From Petrosia ficiformis (lineage: Eukaryota > Porifera > Demospongiae > Haplosclerida > Petrosiidae): 64,000 nucleotides of DNA. A program made the translations under genes and the position numbers. Of this stretch, positions 10,743-24,200 are shown piece after piece (the stretch's first letter is position 1; each line of letters opens with the position of its first letter). A model generated the notes under the pieces. The model worked only from the letters and a program-made list of their open reading frames with translations. It was not told where the DNA came from and searched no databases. Location of the stretch: positions 5,065,944 through 5,129,943 of the forward strand of contig OX345639.1 in the NCBI GenBank assembly GCA_947044365.1, in the 5' to 3' direction.

Positions 10743-13700
10743 CTTATCTATATAATTATCTATTATATTTATCTGTCTATTTACTTATCTATCTACATGT
10801 ATCTGTCTACAATCCATCCATCCATTTTTTTTTAAAATTTTTAATTTTTTTTTTTGAAATCTGTACAGTGCCAAAAACATACATACAGATATTAAGATTA
10901 GCATTGTGGCATGGGTTAAACCAGGATCTCTTAACCAAAGGGTTTGAATCTAACCCTGCATTATCACCTGGACGCACTTACAGAAATAAAAAGATAAATA
11001 AGAGTTTACATATAGTAATATAATATAATATATAGAGCAAGTTAATATTAGTCAAATTTTGGGAATAAGGGTGGAAGAGTTACGAGAACACCATACTTTG
11101 AATGACCCGATGATGGCTAGTCTACTGCACTCAATCATTAGTTGGTTAATGTGTTTGGTGGTCGCATTAATAAGTTTTTTAAGAGATTTAAAGCCTTGTG
11201 TATTGACAAGGCCCCTTGAAGAGCTGCTAATGAGTGACACTCGGGTACCTTTGCTTTCATACCAGACCACTGGAGCCATTGGTTAGTGGTATTGAGGAGC
11301 GATTGGCATGCTGCAGTATCATTACCTATTAGGCAGGTGTCATCTGCCAACTGTAATAGGTTAATTTGGTGGTTAGACTGTGGGAGGGTGAACCCGTGAT
11401 GGAGATCATGTTTAAGTGTGTCAACTAATGTATTGATAACCAGGTTGAAAATAATAACAGATAGGGGGTCCCCTTGGTAGACACCTTTTTTTAATTGGAA
11501 TCTGAGATGATGACCACTGGTTAGTGGTGATGGTGGCAGATAGATCAGTATAAAGTAATTCGACAAGGTGACAGAAGTCATGAGGCAAGTGGTAGTGATG
11601 AAGGATGAGGTCATGGTGGACACTTTCATAGACATTGGCTAGATCTAACCAAGCTATTGCAATAGACCGGTGTGACTTTGTAGATGATGAGATGACTGAT
11701 GCGAGTTTGGCATAATGTTCAATACATCCAGGTGTTGCTGGGAGAAAGGCTTTTTGTATATTAGAGTCCAAAGATCCATTTTCCGTCATATAAGCCTGAA
11801 GACGATTTTTGAAAATAGAGGTAAAAAGCTTGCTTATAGTAGAAGCGAGAGCTATAGGTCTAAAGTTGCCAGGAGAGGAAGGCTCAGATAAGGCACTTTG
11901 CTTAGCAATTAATTTGACAGATCCATTTTTCCACTGAGAAAGAATGGATTTAGTAGACAGACATGAATTGAAGACATCAAGAAGGGCAACTCTTATAGAG
12001 GGGCACTTTTTGAATACGCTATATGGGATTTGATCGAATGGTGATGGTGCAGAAATGGAACTTACTCTTCTGATAACTTCGTGAAGCTCCTCATCTGAAA
12101 TAGGGTCGTTTGGAAAATTATATGTAGGTGGTTTGGTGTTGGCATCCACAATGGTTTGTGGAATGTAGTGGGATGTGAAACATAGATTTTTGAGAAATGA
12201 TTGGTGGGCTTTCCAGGATTGAGACTTAGCTTGTAATTTATTACTAGTTTTCTTTAGGTGGCTGTGCTTCCTTATGAATGAAAGTAGTTTTATTGTCAGA
12301 GATGCTAGGATAAATGTTGGTTGGCCTTCTCTTTTTGCTTTCTTGAGCTCATTTTTAGTTGTTTTCTTCTGAGCTGTAACTTGTTTGAGTGCTCTGTTAT
12401 GTTTAGCTATTTTGGTTTTTTTCCTTCTGATTCCCTGGGGCAGGGGGCAGAGATTTTGTACCATACTTTGTGGCAAAGTACGAATAGACTGATTTCACTA
12501 AGACTCTGTGTTTCATTTCTGGGCTAGTAGATTCGAGTACGGTAAGAACAATATTGACTTGAATGAATTCTTCAGCTTCCATCCAGAGGTCTTGAACGTT
12601 TGGGAGTTTGATAGAATTTAAGGCTTTTGTGGGCGAGAACAACTGAACACGTGGTGGCGATTGAGGCCTGACAATGGAGAGCCTTAAGGCCTTAATGACT
12701 GTGATGTTGAATCAGGCTGGTCTTCGTTATCCTGAGATTGGAGATTACTATTGCCCTCCGCTCCCCTGAGAGCTGTACAAACACTGTTGGTTTCAGCTGA
12801 GTTGGTGTTGACAGATCGACAAATAGCACTAGTTCTGAGGTGAGTATCGAGTCTTTTGAAAATCTTGTTGCACTTTTCACACTTCTGTTTCTGACTTGTT
12901 TGTTTCTTTGCCAATGTACTGTCGCTTAGAAAGATGGTGTAATCTCTATTATCACGCTTATGGCAATACTTGAGGTGTCTGCCAACTCTTTTAAAAGATT
13001 TTGAGCAGAAAGGACAGATGTCATTTAGAGAGTTCAGGGGTGATGAAAATTGCCTAACAGCTTACTTGATGCCATCTTATATTGAGAAATATAGAAACAC
13101 AAGCAGAATATCTTACAGAAATCACAGAGAAACAAAAGGTAGAAAATCTCTGGTATCAGTACAGAGGAGCTGTTTGGAAGAGTAGAGTGCCCTCAATCTA
13201 TTTACAACCCAAGACCTATTAATCTACCTATCTATCTATCTATCTATATATTTATCTATCTACATGTATCTATCTACCATCCATCCATCTATCCATCCAT
13301 CCATCCATCCATTTGTCCATCTATCTATCTATCTATCCATCTATCTATCTGTTTATCTGTCTTCTAGGTCATTATGGGTTTACATTCACACTTGGGTCTC
13401 TCTCACACTGCAGCAACAGATCTTGCAACTTATGTTGATCGTAAAGTAAGTAACTAATTTATAAATAAATTAATTACAAACCAATGCTGTTGTAGGGTCG
13501 TGGAATATTACGTCAAGGAACTGAACAAGAATGTTTGACAGCTCAAACTAATATTAATGTAAGTTTAGTGTTTTAGTATATCAATAATAGTTATAACTAT
13601 ACAATGTCATATGTCTAGTTTCTCAGAATTATAATTATACAATATATAGACCTCACCACATCTAAGGGATGATGTCACCATCATACTATATATATATATA

Positions 13701-16700
13701 TATAAATATTATGTATGTGTATGTGTACTTGTACATGTTCTTACATGTACTTAATTAACTGTCCTACTCAAGCAATAATCACAGATAATTTGGGAAATAT
13801 ATTTTCATTTCTGATTGGTGTTCATTACAGAAAAGTCTTCGCCATTCTCCACTTGGTGTCAAGATATTTCATACAGCTATAGTTAACCATCAATCTTGTG
13901 CTATATACCTACTCAACTTCTTAAAAGAACTGGCAGAAAAATCTGGTTAGTACAGAACACAATATATGTCAAATATAGTGTTATTTATAGAGTATGATCT
14001 GTTATCTTAGAAGGATTTTGTCGTCTGCTTGCTATGGTAATGATTGAGCCTTCTCTGTCTTCAAATAACCAATGTCTACTTGACCGCTATTTTCTAACAG
14101 ATAACAGTCTGTGGATAGGTATGTATGTGCAAGAGTCTGTGGATAGGTTTGTATGTGCATGAGTCTGTGGATAGGTTTGTATGTGCATGACTTTGTATAT
14201 AGGTATGTACATGTATGTGCCTGAATCGTGGTTTGGGATGCACTGCCATGGCCATGCGCATAAGTCTTTATGTATCTGAGTATGAGTATGTGGATCTTTT
14301 TAATGTATATTATACATTAATTATTATTTCCTATAGAGGCCAGACTTGGATGGAGTAGATTAATAATGAGCTCGTAAGTAAATAAAAATTTTATTTTGAC
14401 ATTGCCTCACCTCTCTCTTTCTTTTGTCTACTCCTCCCCTCTCTCCTCCTATCTCCTCTTCCCTCTTCCTATCCTCTTTCCTCTCCTCTCCTAAATCCTC
14501 TCATCTCATCTTGCCCCTTTCTCTTAGAATTTTTAAAGACTTTGAGTACAAGAAGCAACTTGCTGTTGTACTTTGTAAAAATTATCCTCGATTAGCTAAA
14601 AATTTCTTAATGGATACTCACCATCATGATGTTTGTGTAAGTATTATGAAGTAATGATCACACACATGAACATAAAACACACACACGCACACATACACAC
14701 ACACATACACGCATACACACACACACACACACACACACACGCACTAACCCCTTGATATATGAACACACACAGGCTATTAATCTAACTGTCCAGCTGTTCA
14801 CAGTACCATCACTGGTTAGTTATAATCATATGTACATGTATATATATTTTTTAATAATAAAAATATCACTACTACGAATATAAACATAATATGCTATAAT
14901 CATGTGTAATTGTTGTATAATAAATAATAAATGATAAAGCCGAAAAAATATTTCCTATCTCCCAGTTATGACCAGGATGTTTAGTAAAAGTGACCAATCA
15001 AATTGCTTAAAATAAGAGGTTGATAACACATTTATCAACCTCATTTTAAGCAATCTGATTGGTCAGTTTACTATAGGCATGATATACATTGTAAGTACAT
15101 GTATATACATACAGTATATATATATATATTTAATTTATATTAATAATTAAAATATCATTTATTAGTGTCGTATGCTTGTCTCTGAACGCGGAGTTTTGGA
15201 ACAAATTATTAATACTCTGAATGATATTGTGGCTCAATTTATAAACAATGGTATATCTTTTTGTAATTCTATTCTTCATCCATCCATCCCTCTCCACCTA
15301 CCCATCTTTCACTTCATTTCCCTTCTACCCATATTTCATTTTCAGTTTTTGACCTTACCATCTATCACATGCACCGTCTCACCTTCCCATGGCATCTATA
15401 ATGTGCACCATCTATTATATACACCATCTCACATTCACTATCTCACCTTCCCATCTATCACGTGCATCATCTCATCTTCCCATGGCATCGATAATGTGCC
15501 CCATCTATTATATATACCATCTCACATTCACTATCTCACCTTCCCATCTATCACGTGCATCATCTCATCTTCCCATCTATCACATGTACCATCTCACTTT
15601 CCCATCTTTCATTCTAATCCTCTCATCTGTTACTTTCATTTCTAATTGTTTATCATTTCTGTTTGCAGACCAAAAATGTCTAAATCTTCATTCGAAAGAC
15701 TACAAACATGAACGCATAGCATATATTCTTTATGATCTAAGGTACTGTCATTAAATCTGTTAGTAGTTATATTATATGTACATGTATATAGATATGTGTT
15801 GCGTAACAGACCTGATGTGTGGACTGACCAGTTACGTTCTCGTTCTCTTGATGCAGTTAAAGTTTTCTTACAACTGTTAGCATCAATGGAGGTAACTTGA
15901 TTAATATACTATTGATTAGAACAATATGGATCAAATATTAACGAACTATTAATACACTATTAATACTATATTGATACAATATTAATGCAATATTATTGCT
16001 GATCATGTGACCTGTGGCCAATCAGAGTGCAGATAATGCATCACATGATTGAACATTAAATCACTTATTGCATACTTTTGCATGCAATAAGTTAGTTATT
16101 GCACACTTTGCTCACCTCTACTAACGAAGCAGCTCCAACAACAGTGGTAGTTCACCAGATCGTCAATAAATCACTTAGAACACACTTGACAGTGCATCGT
16201 GTGTTTCAATGTAGCACTTGGGCGGTCAATAAAGGTCTCGTTTACATAACGCACTTGCCTTTGGCTCGTGCATTATGTAAACTCGACCTTTATTGACCCG
16301 CCCTCGTGCTACATTAAAACACGTAATCACGGTAAAGTGTGTTCTAACTATTACTTAATACACTATTAATACTATATTGATACAATATTAATGCAATATT
16401 AATACACTATTAATACTATATTGATACAATATTAATGCAATATTCATATACTATTAATACTATATTGATACAATATTAATGCAATATTAATACACTATTA
16501 ATACTATATTGATACAATATTAATGCAATATTAATACACTATTAATACTATATTGATACAATATTAATGCAATATTAATACTATATTGATACAATATATT
16601 AATAATACTCTATTAAGTATTATTAAACTATTTTAATACTCAATATTAATACACTGTTAATACTATATTGATACAATATTTAGACAATGTTAATGCAGTA

Positions 16701-18198
16701 TTAAGGCAAATAGATAATTTAAAAAATAGTTTAAAATTGCTGTAAATTCTTTCGAAACTCTATATCTTTACATTGCTTTGTGATAGGAATTATTATCTTA
16801 TTCTATAATTAGTCTGATATGAAATACATGATACACCTTCCAAGTGACGAATACATTTCATTATCTTTGACTATCTCTCTCTCAGAACATGGATGCAGTC
16901 AGACGTCAGTACGGATCTCATATAGAACAGGAACCGGCCTGGGAGAACAGTTTCAATTTCTCTATTATTACAATGCAAGCTATTCTACTTTTTATTGACT
17001 GGTGTACCTCAGATGTGAGTTATTAATTATAAATTAGTATTACTTGTTATATTATCTGAAGACATTAAAAATTATTTGTCCAAAAGTAGTTAGTCACATA
17101 TACATGTACATATACACATACGAAGTATACACAGGGGTGTGGAAACATTGAGCCACCACCGGACATTCTGGCATTTTCATCACTCTTGTCCTGCTTCCCA
17201 TATACTTTGTATACAGTTCCATTTCAAATTACCAGACATTCACTAGATGTATCAGACAATGTCCTGTATGACTAGCTGTTTCCACACCACTATACACACA
17301 CGTACACACACTCACACACCATCATAATAGTTAACTAGTGCCTTATCTCCTCTTTTAGCAAAGAGTATTATGTGATTCTGTTTCTATTGCTTTGAAGAAG
17401 TTCAATGATATGACTAAACTAACCTTCAAACATCATGGTATGTACATTATATACAGTATATATAATCATATATTATATATGCATTTTATATATAATATAT
17501 ATAATATTATATACATGTATGTGTGCATTATTATGTGTATTATGTATATACATGTACATGTACATGTGTATACATACATCTACATGTATACATTTGTATG
17601 TTGCCCTAATATTTTCATCTAATATTGGCTGTGTTAAATGACTTTTCATTTGAAGAAATCTTTATTGAGTTGTGAATAATAGACTCCACCCACTAAAATG
17701 TTAATTAAATTCATATTAACATGTGAGCACTGTGTATGTGTATATAACTACATGTATTTGTACTTGAATAATATTTTAATTGTTTTCAGCTGTTGAACAG
17801 AGGTTGGTCGGTAAAAAATCACAAGAATTAATCTTGTTTGATATCTTGAAGGAAAAAGTCTCTTTTCATCATCCTCTACCTCGTTTCATAGCAGGTCTTT
17901 ATTTGGATGTTACCATCTCTTCTCTAATCTCTATTTATCTACTGATAGACTATCATATATTATTCTATATCATATACTGAAGGGTGTGGAAATAGTGAGC
18001 CAACTACTAGACATTTTGGTCTATTTTCGCCACTCTTGTCCTGCCCCCATATACAGCTCAGTTTCAATTTACCAGACATTCACTAGATTTACCAGACAAT
18101 GTCCTGTATGACTGGCTGTTTCCACACCATTGAATATACTCAACTGTTTATTAACAATTATACCATATCTGAATGCTATGATATTTCTGTTTCTCTCT

Positions 18199-18274
<76 letters not shown>

Positions 18275-21200
18275 GATATATAATTACATATGTATACATT
18301 TATTTATTTATTCACAGGTTTGTTAGCTGGTGGTGCATCAAGATATAACATGTCGCTTGTCAATCTCCTCAGAATAGCACCAGACGTATGCTAGTCCAAT
18401 TAAATTAGATTTTAGATAAAATAGCACTGCAGTGTTTCCCCCAAGTGATGGTACCATGGTGCTCTAGTCTTGCTCCCTCGCACTTTAATTTTAAAGTTTA
18501 TAATGAAACACAACACTGAACGAACATTGTTGACCAAACATCATGTAATACTAGTGCACTCCTCCACCCTTAATATTTATCCAGAGGGAAACACTGATAT
18601 AGTGATACTACAACTAGAGAACCAATAGCACTGGCCCAATGGCTGATCCCTAGACCAATGGTTACCCATACATGTTATAGACTACCATTCTGTAAACCGG
18701 TACTTCGTGTATCACACTTGTCTTATAATTAGTAAACAGTTTTGTATAAGCTCATTATAACAAACTCACACATATGAAGTGTACACCACAGTTTCATACA
18801 GGTCTCTTGAGGGGGGTGGGGCTGTGAATGTCAGCAACTAAAGGGTGTGCTCCCCACCCAATCTGGGGGCAATCCTTGATTCTCTCTGAATCCCTGGAGA
18901 TCTTAGAGCTCCTTACTTTTAATATTGTGGTTCCACTTTCCAGGAAATTCGTGGCCCGTTGTTACTCATGGAACCCTGTTCTCGTTCTGTTGTGTTGGCT
19001 TCTCAAGTTTTGGCCGGTATGTGGAAGAGGAATGGATATGGTGTATTAAATCAAGCTCTCCATTACCAGCTGCATCTTAGTAGAGCAGTCATGTATGATA
19101 AAGACATTATTATGTTGCAGGTTTGTATCTGTACATCCCATCCAGTCTATCTATCTATCTCTATATATCTGCCTATCTATTTATCTATCTATCAATATCT
19201 TGCTAATGAGTATTCCTCTTTTCTTCTCAGAGTATGGCTGCGATATTGGATCCTGGAGTATTCCTCTATGCACTGCTTTATAAATATCGTTTGGAGAAAT
19301 GGCTGGTCAGGTAAGGAAATATATCCAACAAATAATGTATAATTATGTACATAAGAAGGACTAACCATCCTCCATCCAGCTCCCTCGGTGTGTATCTTGA
19401 ATGGGAATCCAAATAAAGTCATAAATTTAAAAATTATTTCACTAGAAGCATGAAATTTCTTTGGGTTCCTTTACAACTTACAGAGTGCTTGAGTAAATAT
19501 TTGTAAACATTAAGCCAATTTCTGGTTTATGATCTAATGATATTTGGATTAATCCATGATGGATGGATGGATGAATGGATGGATGGATGGATGGATGGAT
19601 GGATGGATGGATGGATGGATGGATGGATGGATGGATGGATGGATGGATGGATGGATGGATGGATGGATGGATGGATGGATGGATGGATGGATGGATGGAT
19701 GGATGGATGGATGGATGGATGGATGGATGGATGGATGGATGGATGGATGGATGGATGGATGGATGGATGGATGGATGGATGGATGGATGGATGGATGGAT
19801 GGATGGATGGATGGATGGATGGATGGATGGATGGATGGATGGATGGATGGATGGATGGATGGATGGATGGATGGATGGATGGATGGATGGATGGATGGAT
19901 GGATGGATGGATGGATGGATGGATGGATGGATGGATGGATGGATGGATGGATGGATGGATGGATGGATGGATGGATGGATGGATGGATGGATGGATGGAT
20001 GGATGGATGGATGGATGGATGGATGGATGGATGGATGGATGGATGGATGGATGGATGGATGGATGGATGGATGGATGGATGGATGGATGGATGGATGGAT
20101 GGATGGATGGATGGATGGATGGATGAACGGACGAATGGACGGACGGACAGACGGATGAATGAAAGAATGGATGGATGGATGTTTTGATTCACCCATCTAT
20201 TCATTTATATTAACTGTTTTTACTTACTATAGTCCTCAAAATAGTCTAAAAGATCGAAAAGAGGTATGAAGATGATGTATACATGTATGTACATGTACAA
20301 TAGAAATTCAAACCATTACTTCTAAATGCTCATTATCTGACATTTGTAGAAAGCCAATTAATTAAATCTGGTATATATCCAAGAAGAACAACTAATGTTC
20401 CTTCGAGATACCTAATTATGTTGACTTTGTATATAAAATGGCCGAATAGAGACTCTTTTTCACATATATATTCTTTCACTAGAGGGGGGAAGATGCTGTC
20501 AGGTTCCTCATCTCTGAACTGGAAGAATTCTTATTCTTGTTAATTGTAATATTCTGTGAACGATACAAACCAGGAATTGGTGAAGGCATGACGAGTACTG
20601 ATACTATTCGTCGTGAGTTAATCCACATACTATTTCTGGGACCATTGCCACATAGTCACATCATGAAAAAGTTTAAGGTTAGTTGAGCAATGTATCACAC
20701 AAAGGATGGTACCATGACATTCCCCTACCTTTTAGTCTTGCTCCCCAAATCCTTTAATTTTACAGTTTATGCTTAAAAACACTGTTTTACAATTTACAAC
20801 ACTGATTGAACATTGTTGACAAACATGTACCGCTGATGCACTTCTCTACCTTCAATATATATCCCAAAGGAAACACTATATATGTATATGATTGTATCCC
20901 ACAAAAGCATTTTTCAATCCATTACAATCTATGTATAATTATTGTATATTATATATCTATCTGTGTATACTGTACATCTATTTACATTTATGTGTACTGT
21001 ACATCTATCTATGTATAATTGTATATTATATATCTATCTATGTGTACTGTACAACTATTTATGTATACTAGCTGTACATCTATTTGTATATCTCCTTATT
21101 AAGATGTCTGATAATGATAATGAAGTAAATCAGTTAATCAAAGAATTAGGAGTACTGAGGTATGTGTATATTAATACAATGTTACTATGTACATGTACAT

Positions 21201-24200
21201 GTACATGTATTTGTAAACAATTACATGTACATGTACATGTATTTGTAAACAATCACACACATACATGTTTACACACACGCACACAGACACACACACACAC
21301 ACACTATTAATTATTCATAACTGATTCTGACTTCAGACGAATCTCAGGAAAGAGTGTATTTGAATTGAAAGAAAACTATCAGCAGTATTATGATCCATTT
21401 TATTATCATCACACAAAAGTAGAACAATCTAAGGTTTGTATGTCATACTGTAGAGTAGACACACTATGTGTCTTTGTGTTTATATATGTGTACATATACA
21501 CATGTACATCCATGTGTGTATACCTCATGTATACCTCATGTATATACACATGTATATATATATGTACACATGTACATCTATGTGTGTATACCTCATGTAT
21601 ATCTCGTGTATATACACATGTACATGTATATGTACACATGTACATCTATGTGTGTGTATACCTCATGTATATAGCTGGATGATAGTGGTAATATGCAATG
21701 ATTATCATAACAAGATGTATAGAGAAAAAAGTATCCCTATGATTGCTTGGTGTCCAGCAATCAGTATCTCGGCTCACTTCAGTTATCAAGCCTGAAACAC
21801 AACAGCCTATTATAGTTATTATTTTGATTACCCTCTCCTTACCTTTTAAAGGAGGATCTTGTAGAACTTTAGGAATATATTTCAGGTAGAATAAATTGCT
21901 ATTAGTTTCAGTTTCTACGTAGCAGCTTTCTTCCTGCTGCTGCAGCAGAGCTAGAGTGCGCATTCTATTACGCACCACGCCCATTAATTGACTGAGCCCC
22001 CGGGAATGACACACTTTCTTAACTTCGTATACAACACATACTTGCGCAAGTGGACGCAAGAAAATGTATATACGATTATTGCTAAGCAGGAATATGTGTG
22101 TATATGCAGATATACACGTATATGTATATTATTATGTATATATACATGCAGGCAGAGGACACCTGGAGAAAACTGTTAAAAGTAGCTGGAGGATTTGATA
22201 GAGTTCCTGGTAAACAAATTCTCACATATACATACATACATACATACATACATACATACATACATACATACATACATACATACATACATACATACATACA
22301 TACATACATACATACATACATACATACATACATACATACATACATACATACATACATACATACATACATACATACATACATACATACATACATACATACA
22401 TACATACATACATACATACATACATACATACATACATACATACATACATACATACATACATACATACATACATACATACATACATACATACATACATACA
22501 TACATACATACATACATACATACATACATACATACATACATACATACATACATACATACATACATACATACATACATACATACATACATACATACATACA
22601 TACATACATACATACATACATACATACATACATACATACATACATACATACATACATACATACATACATACATACATACATACATACATACATACATACA
22701 TACATACATACATACATACATACATACATACATACATACATACATACATACATACATACATACATACATACATACATACATACATACATACATACATACA
22801 TACATACATACATACATACATACATACATACATACATACATACATACATACATACATACATACATACATACATACATACATACATACATACATACATACA
22901 TACATACATACATACATACATACATACATACATACATACATACATACATACATACATACATACATACATACATACATACATACATACATACATACATACA
23001 TACATACATACATACATACATACATACATACATACATACATACATACATACATACATACATACATACATACATACATACATACATACATACATACATACA
23101 TACATACATACATACATACATACATACATACATACATACATACATACATACATACATACATACATACATACATACATACATACATACATACATACATACA
23201 TACATACATACATACATACATACATACATACATACATACATACATACATACATACATACATACATACATACATACATACATACATACATACATTCATTCA
23301 TTCATTAATATGTATGTACATATTGTATAGCTTCTCCTCCCTGCCAACCCCCACCCTTCACGATCCCTTACCAAGGAATCCTACGTCTATTACGGTGTCC
23401 TGTGTTGATCAAAATATTTCATAGTATATTTTCAGAGGCAACCAAAGAAGACTCAAAGATATGGTCAATGAAGCTGTTACATCAGGTCCGTACTAAATGA
23501 CTTGATAAACCTGATTTTTATCTGAGATATGGCCAATGGTCAACTATTAGTTTGTAATGTGTTGTAGTGTATAATTAGGGCTGGAACGGATCCTGTCTTT
23601 TACTATCCGAATATTCGTTCATAATAACGGTCGGGTACTCGGATAATTGCTCTAAAAATTCATGACTTGTTTGCACTAAAATATACAGTATTATCTCACC
23701 TTTTTGCTGTAATCAACTGCAATAGATGTTTATACAAGCAGCATTGGTGTTTCTACAGATTGTTCTGCTCTCTACAAGCCAAAAAAGCCGGTAACATGGA
23801 ACAAGACTCTTATCAACCGTCATTTTATTGCAATTTTGTTTTCACATGTTTGGTTTCTGCGCATGCGCAAACATTAAACGAGTACCTGGATACAAAGAAA
23901 CAAATCCGGATGTTCAGTCCCTGGATAATTATTTGGATAATTGAGTATCCATTCTAGCCTTATTTATAATTTCATTTATATTAAAATTTTATAATGATAT
24001 ATCAAAAGTGTTTGTTGATATATAATATATATGTATATATATATATAATAATTATATAATTATGCATAATATATTATTGCTTTATACATGCCAGGCTATT
24101 CATTTGTGTTCACTAATGATAGCTGAAGAACAGAGACTAGATCAAAATGTATTTGCTAGACTTTGCATTGGTTTGGACGGAAGTGAGTATCTCTGACATC

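Larger units (their letters stand above)
10827..13070 (-). mobile_element. Decayed non-LTR retrotransposon, antisense in UBR intron 5
   Basis: On the minus strand, in order 5' to 3': two CCHC/CCHH-like zinc fingers, a linker region, a reverse transcriptase palm with fingers and thumb, and an A-rich 3' end at about 10828-10856. At least two frameshifts (near 12420 and 11475) break the frame and no endonuclease domain was found after the reverse transcriptase, so it is dead and probably 3'-truncated internally. N-terminal zinc fingers with no upstream apurinic endonuclease favour a restriction-like-endonuclease clade (R2/NeSL-like), an inference from architecture. Confidence 0.82.
10590..13558 (+). 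other. ClpS-like domain (exons 5-7)
   Basis: Residues about 212-280: [20 protein letters not shown], then [20 protein letters not shown]. The NDEVHTY motif is the hallmark of the ClpS-homologous N-domain that binds bulky hydrophobic N-termini (type 2 N-degrons). Exons 5 and 6 are separated by a 2.7-kb intron that carries the retrotransposon relic; exons 6 and 7 by only 50 bp. Confidence 0.88.

Noticed and set aside
16099..16296. 65-codon frame in UBR intron 15
   Set aside because: It overlaps the foldback element and has no family match.
19527..20204. Open frames of about 200 residues on both strands (WMDG and SIHP repeats)
   Set aside because: They are translations of the GGAT tetranucleotide array inside a UBR intron.
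22082..23424. Open frames of 360-410 residues on both strands (TYIH and MYVC repeats)
   Set aside because: They are translations of the TACA array inside UBR intron 26. The spacing is a pure tetranucleotide, so it is also not a CRISPR array.
23667..23957. 96-codon frame in UBR intron 27
   Set aside because: It lies wholly within the 387-bp MITE and shows no transposase motif.
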